Shown here: piece after piece, positions 1 through 5,921 of the stretch
Layout of the letters: each line of letters opens with the position of its first letter
Position numbering within the stretch: the stretch's first letter is position 1
Position numbers and translations under genes: made by a program
NCBI GenBank assembly: GCA_964390715.1
Contig: CAYMIM010000028.1
Coordinates: forward strand, 1 to 7,349
Direction of reading: 5' to 3'
Origin: JACOVP01 sp964390715
GTDB taxonomy: Archaea > Nanobdellota > Nanobdellia > SCGC-AAA011-G17 > UBA489
Length of the DNA stretch: 7,349 bases
Notes under the pieces: model-generated
Seen by the model: the letters and a program-made list of their open reading frames with translations, nothing else
Database searches by the model: none
Told to the model about the DNA's origin: nothing

Positions 1-1
1 A

Positions 2-1246
2 CAATTTGAGTCATTGTCGATTATTTTAGGAGCCAGTTTTGGTTCTATCTTGTCATTAGGTATCGGTCCTTTAGTAACAGCGTCAATCGTGATCCAGCTG
101 CTCGTTGGTTCAGGGATTGTCAAGATTGATGTCACAAAACCGGAAGGCAAAAAATTCTTCCAAAGCTTGCAGAAGATTATGTCTATATTTTTTATTGTCT
201 TTGAAGCTATCATCTACGTTTTCATGGGGGGATTAGCTCCTGCGCAAGAACTCTTAGGAACCAGCTCTTATTTAGGTATAGAATTGTTATTAGTCTTCCA
301 ATTGATTATTGGTGGTTTTATAGTCATGTACATGGATGAAATCGCATCAAAATGGGGATTTGGTTCAGGCCTCTCCTTGTTTATCGCGGCGGGTGTTTCC
401 AGTTCGATTTTCATTCGCGCGTTCTCGCCATTGACAAGCGCGGGAAAGTTTGCTTTGACAGCGGGACAAGCGCCAGTCGGTCAAGTATGGGTGCTCATTT
501 CTTCATTAATCAATAGAAATCCAACAGGCGCGTTCTTAGCGTTCGCGACAATCGCGGCGACAGTAATTATTTTTGTTGTTTCCGTCTACGCGCAGTCCAT
601 GAAAGTAGAGATTCCTCTTTCTTTTGGTCGTATTCGCGGCCACGGTATTCGCTGGCCGTTGAAGTTCATGTACACATCAAATATTCCTGTCATCTTAACA
701 GCGGCGTTATTAGCGAACATCCAGCTCTGGGCGCGTTTGCTCCAAAATTGGGGGCATCCCTGGTTGGGAACATTCGCGGGAAATACTCCTGCTACAGGTA
801 TCGTGCTATGGATTTTCCCTCCAAATATCATTCGCGAGCTAATCACAGGAAGCATTGTTTTTATGCATGTGCTCTATTCATTGTCTTACATGATTTTGAT
901 GATCGGTGGCGCTGTCCTTTTCTCTATCTTTTGGGTGCAGACATCAGGCATGGACGCGGCGTCGCAAGCGAAGCAGATTATGTCATCAGGTCTACAAATT
1001 CCAGGATTTAGGCGTGATCCTCGTGTAGTGGAGCAGATCTTAAGCAGATATATCTTGCCATTAACTGTCTTGGGCGCGATGAGCGTTGGTGTCTTAGCGG
1101 CATCCGCGGATTTGATGGGGACATTAGCGAATGGAACAGGAATTCTTTTAACGGTCATGATCATCTACAAGTTATATGAGGATATTGCGCAGCAGCACAT
1201 GATGGATATGAATCCTATGATGCGAAAGATGATGGGTGGAGAATAA
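2..1246 (+). CDS. secY: Preprotein translocase channel subunit SecY (5' end truncated by window)
   Basis: SecY/Sec61-alpha forms the membrane pore through which proteins are exported or inserted co-translationally. The frame is open from position 2 with no start, so the gene enters from the left. By recalled comparison with Methanocaldococcus SecY, about 50-60 N-terminal residues are missing (TM1 and part of the plug). Family signatures are visible: LGIGPLVTASIVIQLLVGSG (TM2), YMDEIASKWGFGSGLSLFIA, IPLSFGRIRG and SNIPVILTAALLANIQLW, then the cytosolic loop PGFRRDPRVVEQIL and the late helix NGTGILLTVMIIYKLYE. The remaining 414 residues hold alternating hydrophobic helices consistent with TM2-TM10 and a Met-rich cytosolic tail. 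Alanine is coded mostly by GCG (about 27 of 35 by hand count). The stop is immediately followed by the next ATG, so translation is probably coupled. Identification is very secure. Confidence 0.97.
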   Translation, partial: QFESLSIILGASFGSILSLGIGPLVTASIVIQLLVGSGIVKIDVTKPEGKKFFQSLQKIMSIFFIVFEAIIYVFMGGLAPAQELLGTSSYLGIELLLVFQLIIGGFIVMYMDEIASKWGFGSGLSLFIAAGVSSSIFIRAFSPLTSAGKFALTAGQAPVGQVWVLISSLINRNPTGAFLAFATIAATVIIFVVSVYAQSMKVEIPLSFGRIRGHGIRWPLKFMYTSNIPVILTAALLANIQLWARLLQNWGHPWLGTFAGNTPATGIVLWIFPPNIIRELITGSIVFMHVLYSLSYMILMIGGAVLFSIFWVQTSGMDAASQAKQIMSSGLQIPGFRRDPRVVEQILSRYILPLTVLGAMSVGVLAASADLMGTLANGTGILLTVMIIYKLYEDIAQQHMMDMNPMMRKMMGGE

Positions 1247-1720
1247 ATGGCGCTTTTAAGTGGTCTTTTTGACGCGATATTTTATCCCATAACAAATTTC
1301 TTGCCTCCGCGCTGGGCATTGGTTGTTATTTCCATTATCATTACCTTATTGTCAACATTAGCCTATAAATTTCTTACCAATCAAAAAGAATTGAAAACAT
1401 TAAAGGAAGAAATGAAGGTGCTCAGAGAAGAGCAAAAAAAACACAAAGATAATCCGGACAAAATAAGCGCGATCACACAGCAAATGATGGAGAGAAATCT
1501 CAAGGTGATGAAGCATAGCATGCGACCATTGCTCTTTACATTTATCCCTATTATACTCATATTTAGCTGGCTTAAAGTAACCTTCCTCCCAGCAGGCGAT
1601 CTCTTCTCTTGGAGCTTCAGCATCTGGCCATGGGGCCATGGAATAGGCTGGTTATGGACCTACTTCTTAGCGTCAATAATCTTTAATATGATCTTTAGAA
1701 AGCTTTTTAAAATACACTAA
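1247..1720 (+). CDS. EMC3/TMCO1-like (DUF106) membrane insertase-family protein
   Basis: This 157-residue protein has the layout of archaeal DUF106 proteins of the Oxa1/YidC/Get1/EMC3 superfamily, which help insert transmembrane helices. A first TM segment lies at about residues 23-44. A charged coiled-coil hairpin follows at about 45-67 (rich in Lys/Glu), then a cytosolic stretch with paired Met-rich helices (QQMMERNLKVMKH). Hydrophobic segments follow at about 94-112 and 132-151, with a Trp-rich loop between. The ATG begins directly after the secY stop; the GGAG just upstream can serve as a ribosome binding site. In many archaea a DUF106 gene lies in the secY/rpl34e neighbourhood, often with adk between, and adk is absent here. 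The family call rests on topology, context and recalled motifs. The insertase role is inferred from family structure work, not from a catalytic motif. Confidence 0.88.
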   Translation: MALLSGLFDAIFYPITNFLPPRWALVVISIIITLLSTLAYKFLTNQKELKTLKEEMKVLREEQKKHKDNPDKISAITQQMMERNLKVMKHSMRPLLFTFIPIILIFSWLKVTFLPAGDLFSWSFSIWPWGHGIGWLWTYFLASIIFNMIFRKLFKIH

Positions 1721-1733
1721 ACGGCTCAATCCC

Positions 1734-2015
1734 ATGACATCACAAAAATACCGTTCTCGGCGCGCGTTCAGGAAAGTTTTCAAGAAAGTACCTGGCGGTG
1801 CCACTAAAGTGCACTATAGACACAAGAAGCCAAAGAAAGTGCTTTGCTCAGCCTGTAATAGACCACTAGCTGGAGTTCTACGATTGCGTCCATTCGCCGC
1901 GCGTACCACAGCGAAGACTATGAGGCGTCCACAAAGACCTTATGGCGGAGTATTATGTTCTCCTTGTACACGTTTAAAAATGATTGAAATGGCTCACGCC
2001 AAGATGAGGAACTAA
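1734..2015 (+). CDS. rpl34e: 50S ribosomal protein L34e
   Basis: This 93-residue basic protein belongs to the L34e family of the archaeal/eukaryotic large ribosomal subunit. The zinc-ribbon pattern is clear: CSAC at residues 38-41 followed by NRPLAGV, and CSPC at 75-78 after the family hallmark RPQRPYGG. The N-terminus is rich in Arg/Lys (KYRSRRAFRKVFKKVPGG), as usual for the family. Length matches typical archaeal L34e (about 85-95 residues). The ATG at 1734 lies 13 nt after the DUF106 stop, and no convincing Shine-Dalgarno sequence is visible. Its 3' end carries GAGGA, which can act as the ribosome binding site of the next gene. Neighbouring L14e and SecY genes support the assignment. Confidence 0.97.
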   Translation: MTSQKYRSRRAFRKVFKKVPGGATKVHYRHKKPKKVLCSACNRPLAGVLRLRPFAARTTAKTMRRPQRPYGGVLCSPCTRLKMIEMAHAKMRN

Positions 2016-2016
2016 G

Positions 2017-2388
2017 ATGACAGAGATTGGAAGACTTTACATGAAAATTGCTGGACGAGAAGCGGGAAAATTCTGCGTCATTGTCGATACTATAAAAAAT
2101 AATTTCGTTATGATCGATGGTCAAGTCAGAAGAAAAAAATGTAATCTTGCTCACTTGGAACCAGTGAAAAAAACAGTAGATTTAAAGAAAGGCGCTTCTC
2201 ATGCTGAGGTTGTCAAGGCGTTCGAAAAAATTGGTCTCAAGATAGAAACAACTAAGCCAAAAACAAAGAAAGGCGCGAAGCCAGTGCGGCAACGCAAGAT
2301 CCATCAGCCAAAACAAGCTTCCGATCAGAAATCAGCGGCAAAGCCAAAAGAAAGTAAAGAAGCGAAGAAAGAAACAAAGAAAAAGTAA
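2017..2388 (+). CDS. rpl14e: 50S ribosomal protein L14e with a long lysine-rich tail
   Basis: The N-terminal 50 residues form the KOW-type SH3-like fold of L14e: IGRLYMKIAGREAGKFCVIV, then VMIDGQVRRKKCNLAHLEPV. This is the archaeal/eukaryotic large-subunit protein normally found near rpl34e, secY and cbf5. Archaeal L14e is usually only about 75-100 residues. Here the core is followed by a short helix (residues about 61-75) and then a low-complexity Lys/Ala/Glu/Gln tail from about 78 to 123. Such tails are presumably disordered and bind RNA, but that is inference. The start ATG lies 1 nt after the rpl34e stop, with GAGGA at 2006-2010 as the ribosome binding site, so the two are probably co-translated. 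Prefoldin alpha starts 4 nt after this stop. Confidence 0.95.
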   Translation: MTEIGRLYMKIAGREAGKFCVIVDTIKNNFVMIDGQVRRKKCNLAHLEPVKKTVDLKKGASHAEVVKAFEKIGLKIETTKPKTKKGAKPVRQRKIHQPKQASDQKSAAKPKESKEAKKETKKK

Positions 2389-2392
2389 TGCT

Positions 2393-2845
2393 ATGGCGGC
2401 AGAAAAAAATCAGCAGCAAAAATATCTCGAGCTGCAAACACTCAACCAGCAAATACAGCAGCTCCACCAGCAGTCAGAAGTTCTCCAGCAACAACGTACA
2501 GAATTATTGACGCTTTCTCAAAGTTTGGATGAGCTAGACAAGGTAAAGGCGCAAAGCAAAATGTACGCTCCTTTGGGCGGGGGTCTCTATGTTGAAGGGG
2601 TTATTACAGAGACTAAAAAAATCTTGACTAATGTCGGCGCTAGTGTAGTGGTTCCAAAAACAATTGAGGAGACCAAGCAGATTATTGAGGAGCAGATTGA
2701 TGATCTCCAAAACGTGATCGAGCAGGTGGAAAACAAAGTGCAGGAATTTATGAAGAAAGGCCAAGAGATCCACAAAGAAATGATGGTGCCTTCGGAAAAA
2801 CAACCGAAGAAAGCGAAAGAAATTAATCTTTCCAAAAGTAATTAA
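2393..2845 (+). CDS. pfdA: Prefoldin alpha subunit
   Basis: Prefoldin is a hexameric alpha2-beta4 chaperone that captures unfolded polypeptides and hands them to the thermosome. The 150-residue product has the alpha-subunit pattern: a Gln/Leu-rich N-terminal coiled coil (about 8-54), then the beta-hairpin segment containing APLGGGLYVEGVI (about 59-71) and VGASVVVPKTIEE (81-93). A C-terminal coiled coil follows (about 91-131), and a Lys-rich tail closes the protein. Length is typical. It is the last gene of the secY-L34e-L14e run. The placement is informative, since archaeal pfdA is more often next to the L18a (LX) gene. Its last 23 nt overlap the 3' end of the oppositely transcribed TrmB-like gene. 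Confidence 0.95.
   Translation: MAAEKNQQQKYLELQTLNQQIQQLHQQSEVLQQQRTELLTLSQSLDELDKVKAQSKMYAPLGGGLYVEGVITETKKILTNVGASVVVPKTIEETKQIIEEQIDDLQNVIEQVENKVQEFMKKGQEIHKEMMVPSEKQPKKAKEINLSKSN
2796..2822 (-). terminator. Possible T-rich terminator of the TrmB-like gene
   Basis: Read on the minus strand, the sequence just after the regulator stop is pyrimidine-rich (TTCTTTCGCTTTCTTC, then a T5 run). It lies inside the prefoldin coding sequence, where lysine codons force the same bias, so the evidence is weak. Confidence 0.25.
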
Positions 2846-3566
2846 AATATTTCATAAAACTATCTTTTATTTCTTTAGATTCTATAACAAAAGCGAAAGA
2901 CTGCTTGCTCCAGAGTATTTGCGCTACTTTATTTCCAAAGATAAGAACTACCATCGGAGTATAGAAATTTTTAGGAAGTTCACAATACCTATAGAGTGAT
3001 TTTTTATGTTCTTTTACAGCCTGTGGTGCAAGCCCTTCTAAATGTGTACCATAAGACACAAGATCATGCATAACTCTCTTGAGTTCTACTCGTCTTTCCA
3101 TCCAATGATGAAACCACTGTTTAAGGTTCGTTTTTTCAACACCGCTATTTCCACCCATCCAGAAAGTTTCTGAATGTTCTAAGGTCTCGTTAAGAAGCGA
3201 TTTTATGGCTTCATTTCCTCTATAGACTTCTGCCCGTATATCTGGTTTAGCTAGAGTAAACAGATCTTTAATGTCTGGTAAGGTGCGCTCAAGCTCTTGA
3301 AGATTCTTTTCTTTCTTCTTTATCTCCTCCAGAATTTTATTGGGGTGGGTGCATTGGTAGGTCTTTTTGCCTTTTTCTACAGTGTAAGCTATAAGCCCCT
3401 TTTCTATGAGCTTGTTAAGAATATCGTAAATATTGCGTCTCTCAATCCCTGTTTTTTCTTGAATAGAATTCAAGGTCGATATGCCTAGTTCCAATACGGC
3501 TGTGTAAACAGAGATTTGCCCTTGACTTAGGCCAAGTTCTTCTAAAAGTTGTAAATTTATTGCCAT
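2823..3566 (-). CDS. TrmB-family winged-helix transcriptional regulator
   Basis: This 247-residue protein has a TrmB-type N-terminal winged helix-turn-helix (about residues 6-75; recognition region GISTLNSIQEKTGIERRNIYDILNKL, then wing KGLIAYTVEKGKKTYQ). A coiled-coil helix follows (about 78-100, KKKEKNLQELERTLPDI). The C-terminal effector/dimer domain contains VYRGNEAIKSLLNETL and a FGNKVAQILW strand. TrmB proteins bind DNA as dimers and often respond to sugars or metabolites; no sugar-binding signature can be asserted here. The start at 3566 is preferred over an in-frame ATG at 3689 because the upstream 41 codons are hydrophobic, do not resemble the family, run through the promoter region and overlap the divergent gene. 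A TATA box at 3593-3602 sits about 30 nt upstream, so the message is nearly leaderless. The divergent gene is the natural target candidate. Confidence 0.88.
   Translation of the reverse strand: MAINLQLLEELGLSQGQISVYTAVLELGISTLNSIQEKTGIERRNIYDILNKLIEKGLIAYTVEKGKKTYQCTHPNKILEEIKKKEKNLQELERTLPDIKDLFTLAKPDIRAEVYRGNEAIKSLLNETLEHSETFWMGGNSGVEKTNLKQWFHHWMERRVELKRVMHDLVSYGTHLEGLAPQAVKEHKKSLYRYCELPKNFYTPMVVLIFGNKVAQILWSKQSFAFVIESKEIKDSFMKYFNYFWKD
2863..2876 (+). terminator. T-rich terminator for the secY-pfdA operon
   Basis: A pyrimidine/T-rich tract (TCTTTTATTTCTTT) lies 18-31 nt after the prefoldin stop, within the 3' end of the opposing regulator gene. Archaeal RNA polymerase often terminates at such T-tracts without a hairpin. 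The call is by position and composition only. Confidence 0.45.
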
Positions 3567-3570
3567 TCTA

Positions 3571-3588
3571 TGGTATCTTACAATACCA
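3571..3588. promoter_or_regulatory. Inverted repeat TGGTAT-N6-ATACCA, candidate regulator operator
   Basis: A perfect 6-bp inverted repeat with a 6-nt spacer (CTTACA) lies between the TATA-like box at 3593-3602 and the regulator start codon at 3566, over the expected transcription start. A dimer bound here would block initiation of the TrmB-like gene. Known TrmB-like sites have comparable two-armed geometry. Autoregulation is therefore plausible but is inferred from position and symmetry only. Confidence 0.5.
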
Positions 3589-3592
3589 CAAG

Positions 3593-3602
3593 TATTTAAA
3601 TA
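3593..3602. promoter_or_regulatory. Palindromic TATA box TATTTAAATA, possibly shared by two divergent genes
   Basis: The decamer TATTTAAATA is its own reverse complement and matches the archaeal TATA consensus on both strands. Its centre is about 31 nt from the regulator ATG (minus strand) and about 26 nt from position 3624 on the plus strand. It fits the minus-strand gene very well. For the plus gene at 3661 it would give a leader of about 37 nt. A weaker plus-strand alternative is the A/T-rich stretch at 3634-3643. Confidence 0.65.
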
Positions 3603-3612
3603 TGCCTGAAAA

Positions 3613-3624
3613 TAGTAGCTACTA
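3613..3624. promoter_or_regulatory. Perfect 12-bp palindrome TAGTAGCTACTA
   Basis: This uninterrupted 12-bp palindrome lies on the plus-strand side of the shared TATA-like box, mirroring the inverted repeat on the minus-strand side. It ends where a plus-strand transcript from that TATA box would begin. It is a candidate protein-binding site controlling the gene at 3661, but its sequence differs from the repeat at 3571-3588, so a different protein may bind. Confidence 0.42.
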
Positions 3625-3656
3625 TGGAGGAACAAAAAATAAACAAAGGAACCTAA
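3624..3656 (+). other. Possible 10-codon leader ORF ahead of the unknown gene
   Basis: An ATG at 3624 opens a 10-residue frame (MEEQKINKGT) that stops at 3656, 4 nt before the ATG of the 262-residue gene. The ATG lies about 26 nt from the centre of the TATA-like box, so it could be the first codon of a leaderless transcript. It might tune translation of the downstream gene or be chance. There is no independent support for expression. Confidence 0.25.
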
Positions 3657-3660
3657 AACA

Positions 3661-4449
3661 ATGACTGATAAAAAAACAAAATTCGGCAACTATGTCTTAC
3701 CATATCCACACAGAGCATGTTTAAATCTCATTTATGGTATCTCACCCATTTATGGTTCACCAGTACCTATTGGCAATCTAGTCTATGATGCCTTGGGGCA
3801 AGCAGTTCTTGATGAGCACAATAGAAGATTTGAAGGAACCGTTATTGCAGACACTACAGCATATCAGGCAAATCAACCCATCGCTTATTCCAACATTCCA
3901 CGAGTATTAAGCTATAATCAAATTCTCCACCAATTAACCAAAGGAAGAATCACGGTTGCAAGTCTAACAGACATATTTTACTATTTGCATTTTCTTCCAC
4001 TAGGCACCTATATAGACCTTGATTCCATTGTTATTTTTCCTAAGCAAGGACCAAACGAAGATTTAAGACGACATGTACTTAATATCATTGGAAAACAAGA
4101 AACAAAAACTCCTCTGTTGGTTGCTGGATTAGGTGTAGAAAAGGCTGACAATGACCATGGATTTACTTTTACTCAAACTGACCTTACTAAGGTAACAGAA
4201 GCTCCTTATTTAACAACAGATGGAAGAGTAAGATACGATCCAGCGACAAATAGTCTTGTCGCGGCAAAAACAGGTGTTTTAGTGTTGACTCCACATGATC
4301 AATCAGGTCTCCGTGGGGCTTGTCAGATCAGCGGTACAGGATTAGGTGATAAAGAACTCTGGTTCAATAATGAGATGCTCTTGAATTCGCGTGCTCACGG
4401 TCGAGTACAAGTAGTCCAAAGAGATAAGAAGGATATCGCCAAAAAATAA
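3661..4449 (+). CDS. Unrecognised 262-residue soluble protein
   Basis: I do not recognise a family. The protein has no signal peptide or membrane segment, so it is probably cytosolic. Visible features are an aromatic/Pro-rich N-terminus (YVLPYPHRACLNLIYGISPI, residues 11-30), a polar DEHNRRFEGTVIAD segment (51-64), SNIPRVLSYNQILHQL (77-92), an alternating YIDLDSIVIFP strand (117-127), a Gly/Thr/Asp-rich middle to C-terminal part, and NSRAHGRVQVVQRDKK near the end. Only two Cys (20 and 221) are present. The ATG at 3661 is chosen because the frame begins there; only a weak AAAGGA lies 10-16 nt upstream. Its divergent neighbour is a TrmB-type regulator across a symmetrical promoter region, so it is probably regulated. 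Few alanines use GCG (about 2 of 17) compared with secY, which hints at a different origin. The frame is certainly long enough to be real; function is unknown. Confidence 0.82.
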   Translation: MTDKKTKFGNYVLPYPHRACLNLIYGISPIYGSPVPIGNLVYDALGQAVLDEHNRRFEGTVIADTTAYQANQPIAYSNIPRVLSYNQILHQLTKGRITVASLTDIFYYLHFLPLGTYIDLDSIVIFPKQGPNEDLRRHVLNIIGKQETKTPLLVAGLGVEKADNDHGFTFTQTDLTKVTEAPYLTTDGRVRYDPATNSLVAAKTGVLVLTPHDQSGLRGACQISGTGLGDKELWFNNEMLLNSRAHGRVQVVQRDKKDIAKK

Positions 4450-4464
4450 GTGATAGAAGTTGCA

Positions 4465-4486
4465 TTTATGTTTCCTTTTATTTCTT
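4465..4486 (+). terminator. T-rich terminator after the unknown gene
   Basis: A T-rich stretch (T-runs of 3-4 interrupted by A, G or CC) begins about 15 nt after the stop of the 262-residue gene and precedes the primase promoter. It fits hairpin-free archaeal termination. Confidence 0.45.
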
Positions 4487-4501
4487 AAATAGCCCCAGAA
4501 G

Positions 4502-4510
4502 TTATATAAA
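4502..4510 (+). promoter_or_regulatory. TATA box TTATATAAA of the primase gene
   Basis: TTATATAAA is centred about 26 nt upstream of the primase ATG, the spacing expected for an archaeal leaderless transcript starting at or next to the start codon. A purine-rich CAGAAG just upstream could serve as the TFB recognition element. No Shine-Dalgarno sequence precedes the ATG, which agrees with leaderless initiation. Confidence 0.7.
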
Positions 4511-4531
4511 CGCAAATGATTATTTTTACAT

Positions 4532-5896
4532 ATGGACGAAAGAATCCTCAAATTGTACGCTCGTAAGGATGTGCAGCAAGCTATCACTGCTTTAGCGAAA
4601 GATCGTGAAGTTGGAGTCAAGTTTGGTGATGCGGGCTATGGTAAACGTCCGCAGATTCTACAGTATCCTTCTGACGTCTATGAGTTTGCCAAAGAAGGTG
4701 CTACATCGTTCCACATGTCTGAAGAGCGTTGGAAAGATCCTATGCAGCTAAAAGCAGGGTTATCGAGAAAGCAATTAGATGAGCTACGCATGGGATGGGA
4801 TATAGTTATTGATATCGACACGAATTTTCTCGAGTATGCGAAAACAACCGCGGACTTGCTAGTAGAAGCGTTGAAATTCAATAATGTAAAAACAATCGGC
4901 GTAAAGTTCAGTGGTCGTTCTGGATTCCATATGCTGGTGCCTTTTGAGTCATTGCCTCCAACAGTCAACAATCAGGAGACTCGATTGCTTTTCCCGGAGG
5001 GATTGAAAACCATTGCGCAATATCTGAAGATGATGATTCAGAAACCATTAACAGATAGATTGTTGAGCATGAGTACGGTCGATCAGATCATCAAGAGTTC
5101 AGGCAAAAAAGAAGAAGATATTCTCATGCACGGAAAATTAAATCCGTTTGCCTTAGTCGACATTGATAGTGTAGCCATCTCCTCACGCCATATGTTTCGC
5201 TCAGTGTATTCGATCAATGAAAAATCTGGATTAGTTAGTATCCCCGTCGATCCGCAGCAGATAAAAAATTTCACATTGAAGCGGGCAAAGATAGAAAACG
5301 TGGAAACAACCATTCCTTTCTTCAAAACGCCAGAGCAGCCAGAGGCAAATCAATTGATTATTGAAGCGTTTGACAAAGTCAGTAAATTGGCGTACACAGT
5401 TTATATACCTAATCAAGCAGAGGAGAAACAAGAGAAAAAATACGATGAATATCAGATTCCAAAAGAAAAAATTAAGCCTGAGTATTTCCCTCCCTGTATT
5501 CATTTGGCGTTGAAAGGACTGCAAACAGATGGAAGAAAGCGCGCTATATTTATTCTCACTAATTTCCTGACGCATATGGGATACACACCAGAAGAAATCC
5601 AGCAACAGTTATTGGAATGGAATCAAAAGAACTATGAGCCTTTACGTGATGGATTGATTATTTCCCATGTGAACTGGCACAAGAAGTCAGGACAGACTAT
5701 TCTTCCTCCCAATTGTGACAACGAAGCGTATTATCCCTCTATAGGTATTTGTAAGCCAGATAATTGGTGTTCTAAAATAAAAAATCCTGTGCAGTATGTT
5801 CGTTATAGATTGAAAGTGGAAAAACAAAACGAGAAGAAGCCACGAGGAAGAAAGGCAAAAATAAAAGGAGATAAAAATGCGAAAAACATTGCCTAA
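4532..5896 (+). CDS. priS: DNA primase, fused catalytic (PriS) and Fe-S (PriL C-terminal) domains
   Basis: Archaeal primase makes the primers that start DNA synthesis. Residues 1 to about 290 are an archaeo-eukaryotic primase catalytic domain. Motif I is IVIDID (metal-binding D94 and D96), motif II is SGRSGFH (127-133, H133), and the motif III region is LVDIDSVAISSRHMFRSVYS (208-227) with acidic D210/D212 and R219, H220 and R223, followed by EKSGLVSIPV. A charged linker (about 293-315) leads to a domain resembling the PriL C-terminus: PPC (C322), GLQTDGRKRAIFILTNFL, then C395, C407 and C413. These are the only four cysteines, as expected for one [4Fe-4S] cluster. The PriL N-terminal part and a PriS zinc knuckle are not visible. 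Such single-chain primases are known in Nanoarchaeum. The ATG at 4532 is supported by the TATA spacing. The Lys-rich tail ends 3 nt from a convergent toxin gene. Confidence 0.93.
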   Translation: MDERILKLYARKDVQQAITALAKDREVGVKFGDAGYGKRPQILQYPSDVYEFAKEGATSFHMSEERWKDPMQLKAGLSRKQLDELRMGWDIVIDIDTNFLEYAKTTADLLVEALKFNNVKTIGVKFSGRSGFHMLVPFESLPPTVNNQETRLLFPEGLKTIAQYLKMMIQKPLTDRLLSMSTVDQIIKSSGKKEEDILMHGKLNPFALVDIDSVAISSRHMFRSVYSINEKSGLVSIPVDPQQIKNFTLKRAKIENVETTIPFFKTPEQPEANQLIIEAFDKVSKLAYTVYIPNQAEEKQEKKYDEYQIPKEKIKPEYFPPCIHLALKGLQTDGRKRAIFILTNFLTHMGYTPEEIQQQLLEWNQKNYEPLRDGLIISHVNWHKKSGQTILPPNCDNEAYYPSIGICKPDNWCSKIKNPVQYVRYRLKVEKQNEKKPRGRKAKIKGDKNAKNIA

Positions 5897-5921
5897 GTTT
5901 TATTGTTCATCTTTATGGTAA
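5877..5921 (+). other. SD-preceded 14-codon ORF at the primase 3' end, possible gene remnant
   Basis: GGAGAT at 5867-5872 precedes an ATG at 5877 by a good ribosome-binding spacing. The frame reads MRKTLPKFYCSSLW and then stops, overlapping the primase tail and the end of the opposing RelE gene. It may be the beginning of a formerly coupled downstream gene cut off when the toxin-antitoxin cassette arrived, or chance in a purine-rich lysine tail. No evidence for a functional product. Confidence 0.2.

Noticed and set aside
14..16. TTG as the start codon of secY
   Set aside because: The frame is open upstream to the window edge and the protein would lack TM1 and the plug, so the gene is truncated by the window rather than starting here.
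586..1164. Minus-strand and alternate-frame reading frames inside secY
   Set aside because: They overlap conserved transmembrane coding sequence and lack recognisable domains; they are by-products of the GCG/CGC-rich coding.
2791..2808. TTCGG/CCGAA hairpin near the prefoldin 3' end
   Set aside because: The 5-bp stem lies within coding sequence and is not followed by a T-tract at the stem on the relevant strand; it could be chance.
3567..3689. N-terminal extension of the TrmB-like protein from the ATG at 3689
   Set aside because: The extra 41 residues are hydrophobic, do not resemble the family, cover the TATA box and both inverted repeats, and overlap the divergent gene.
4678..4971. 97-codon minus-strand frame inside the primase gene
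   Set aside because: It is antisense to a strongly conserved catalytic domain, has no promoter or family resemblance, and is expected from codon bias.
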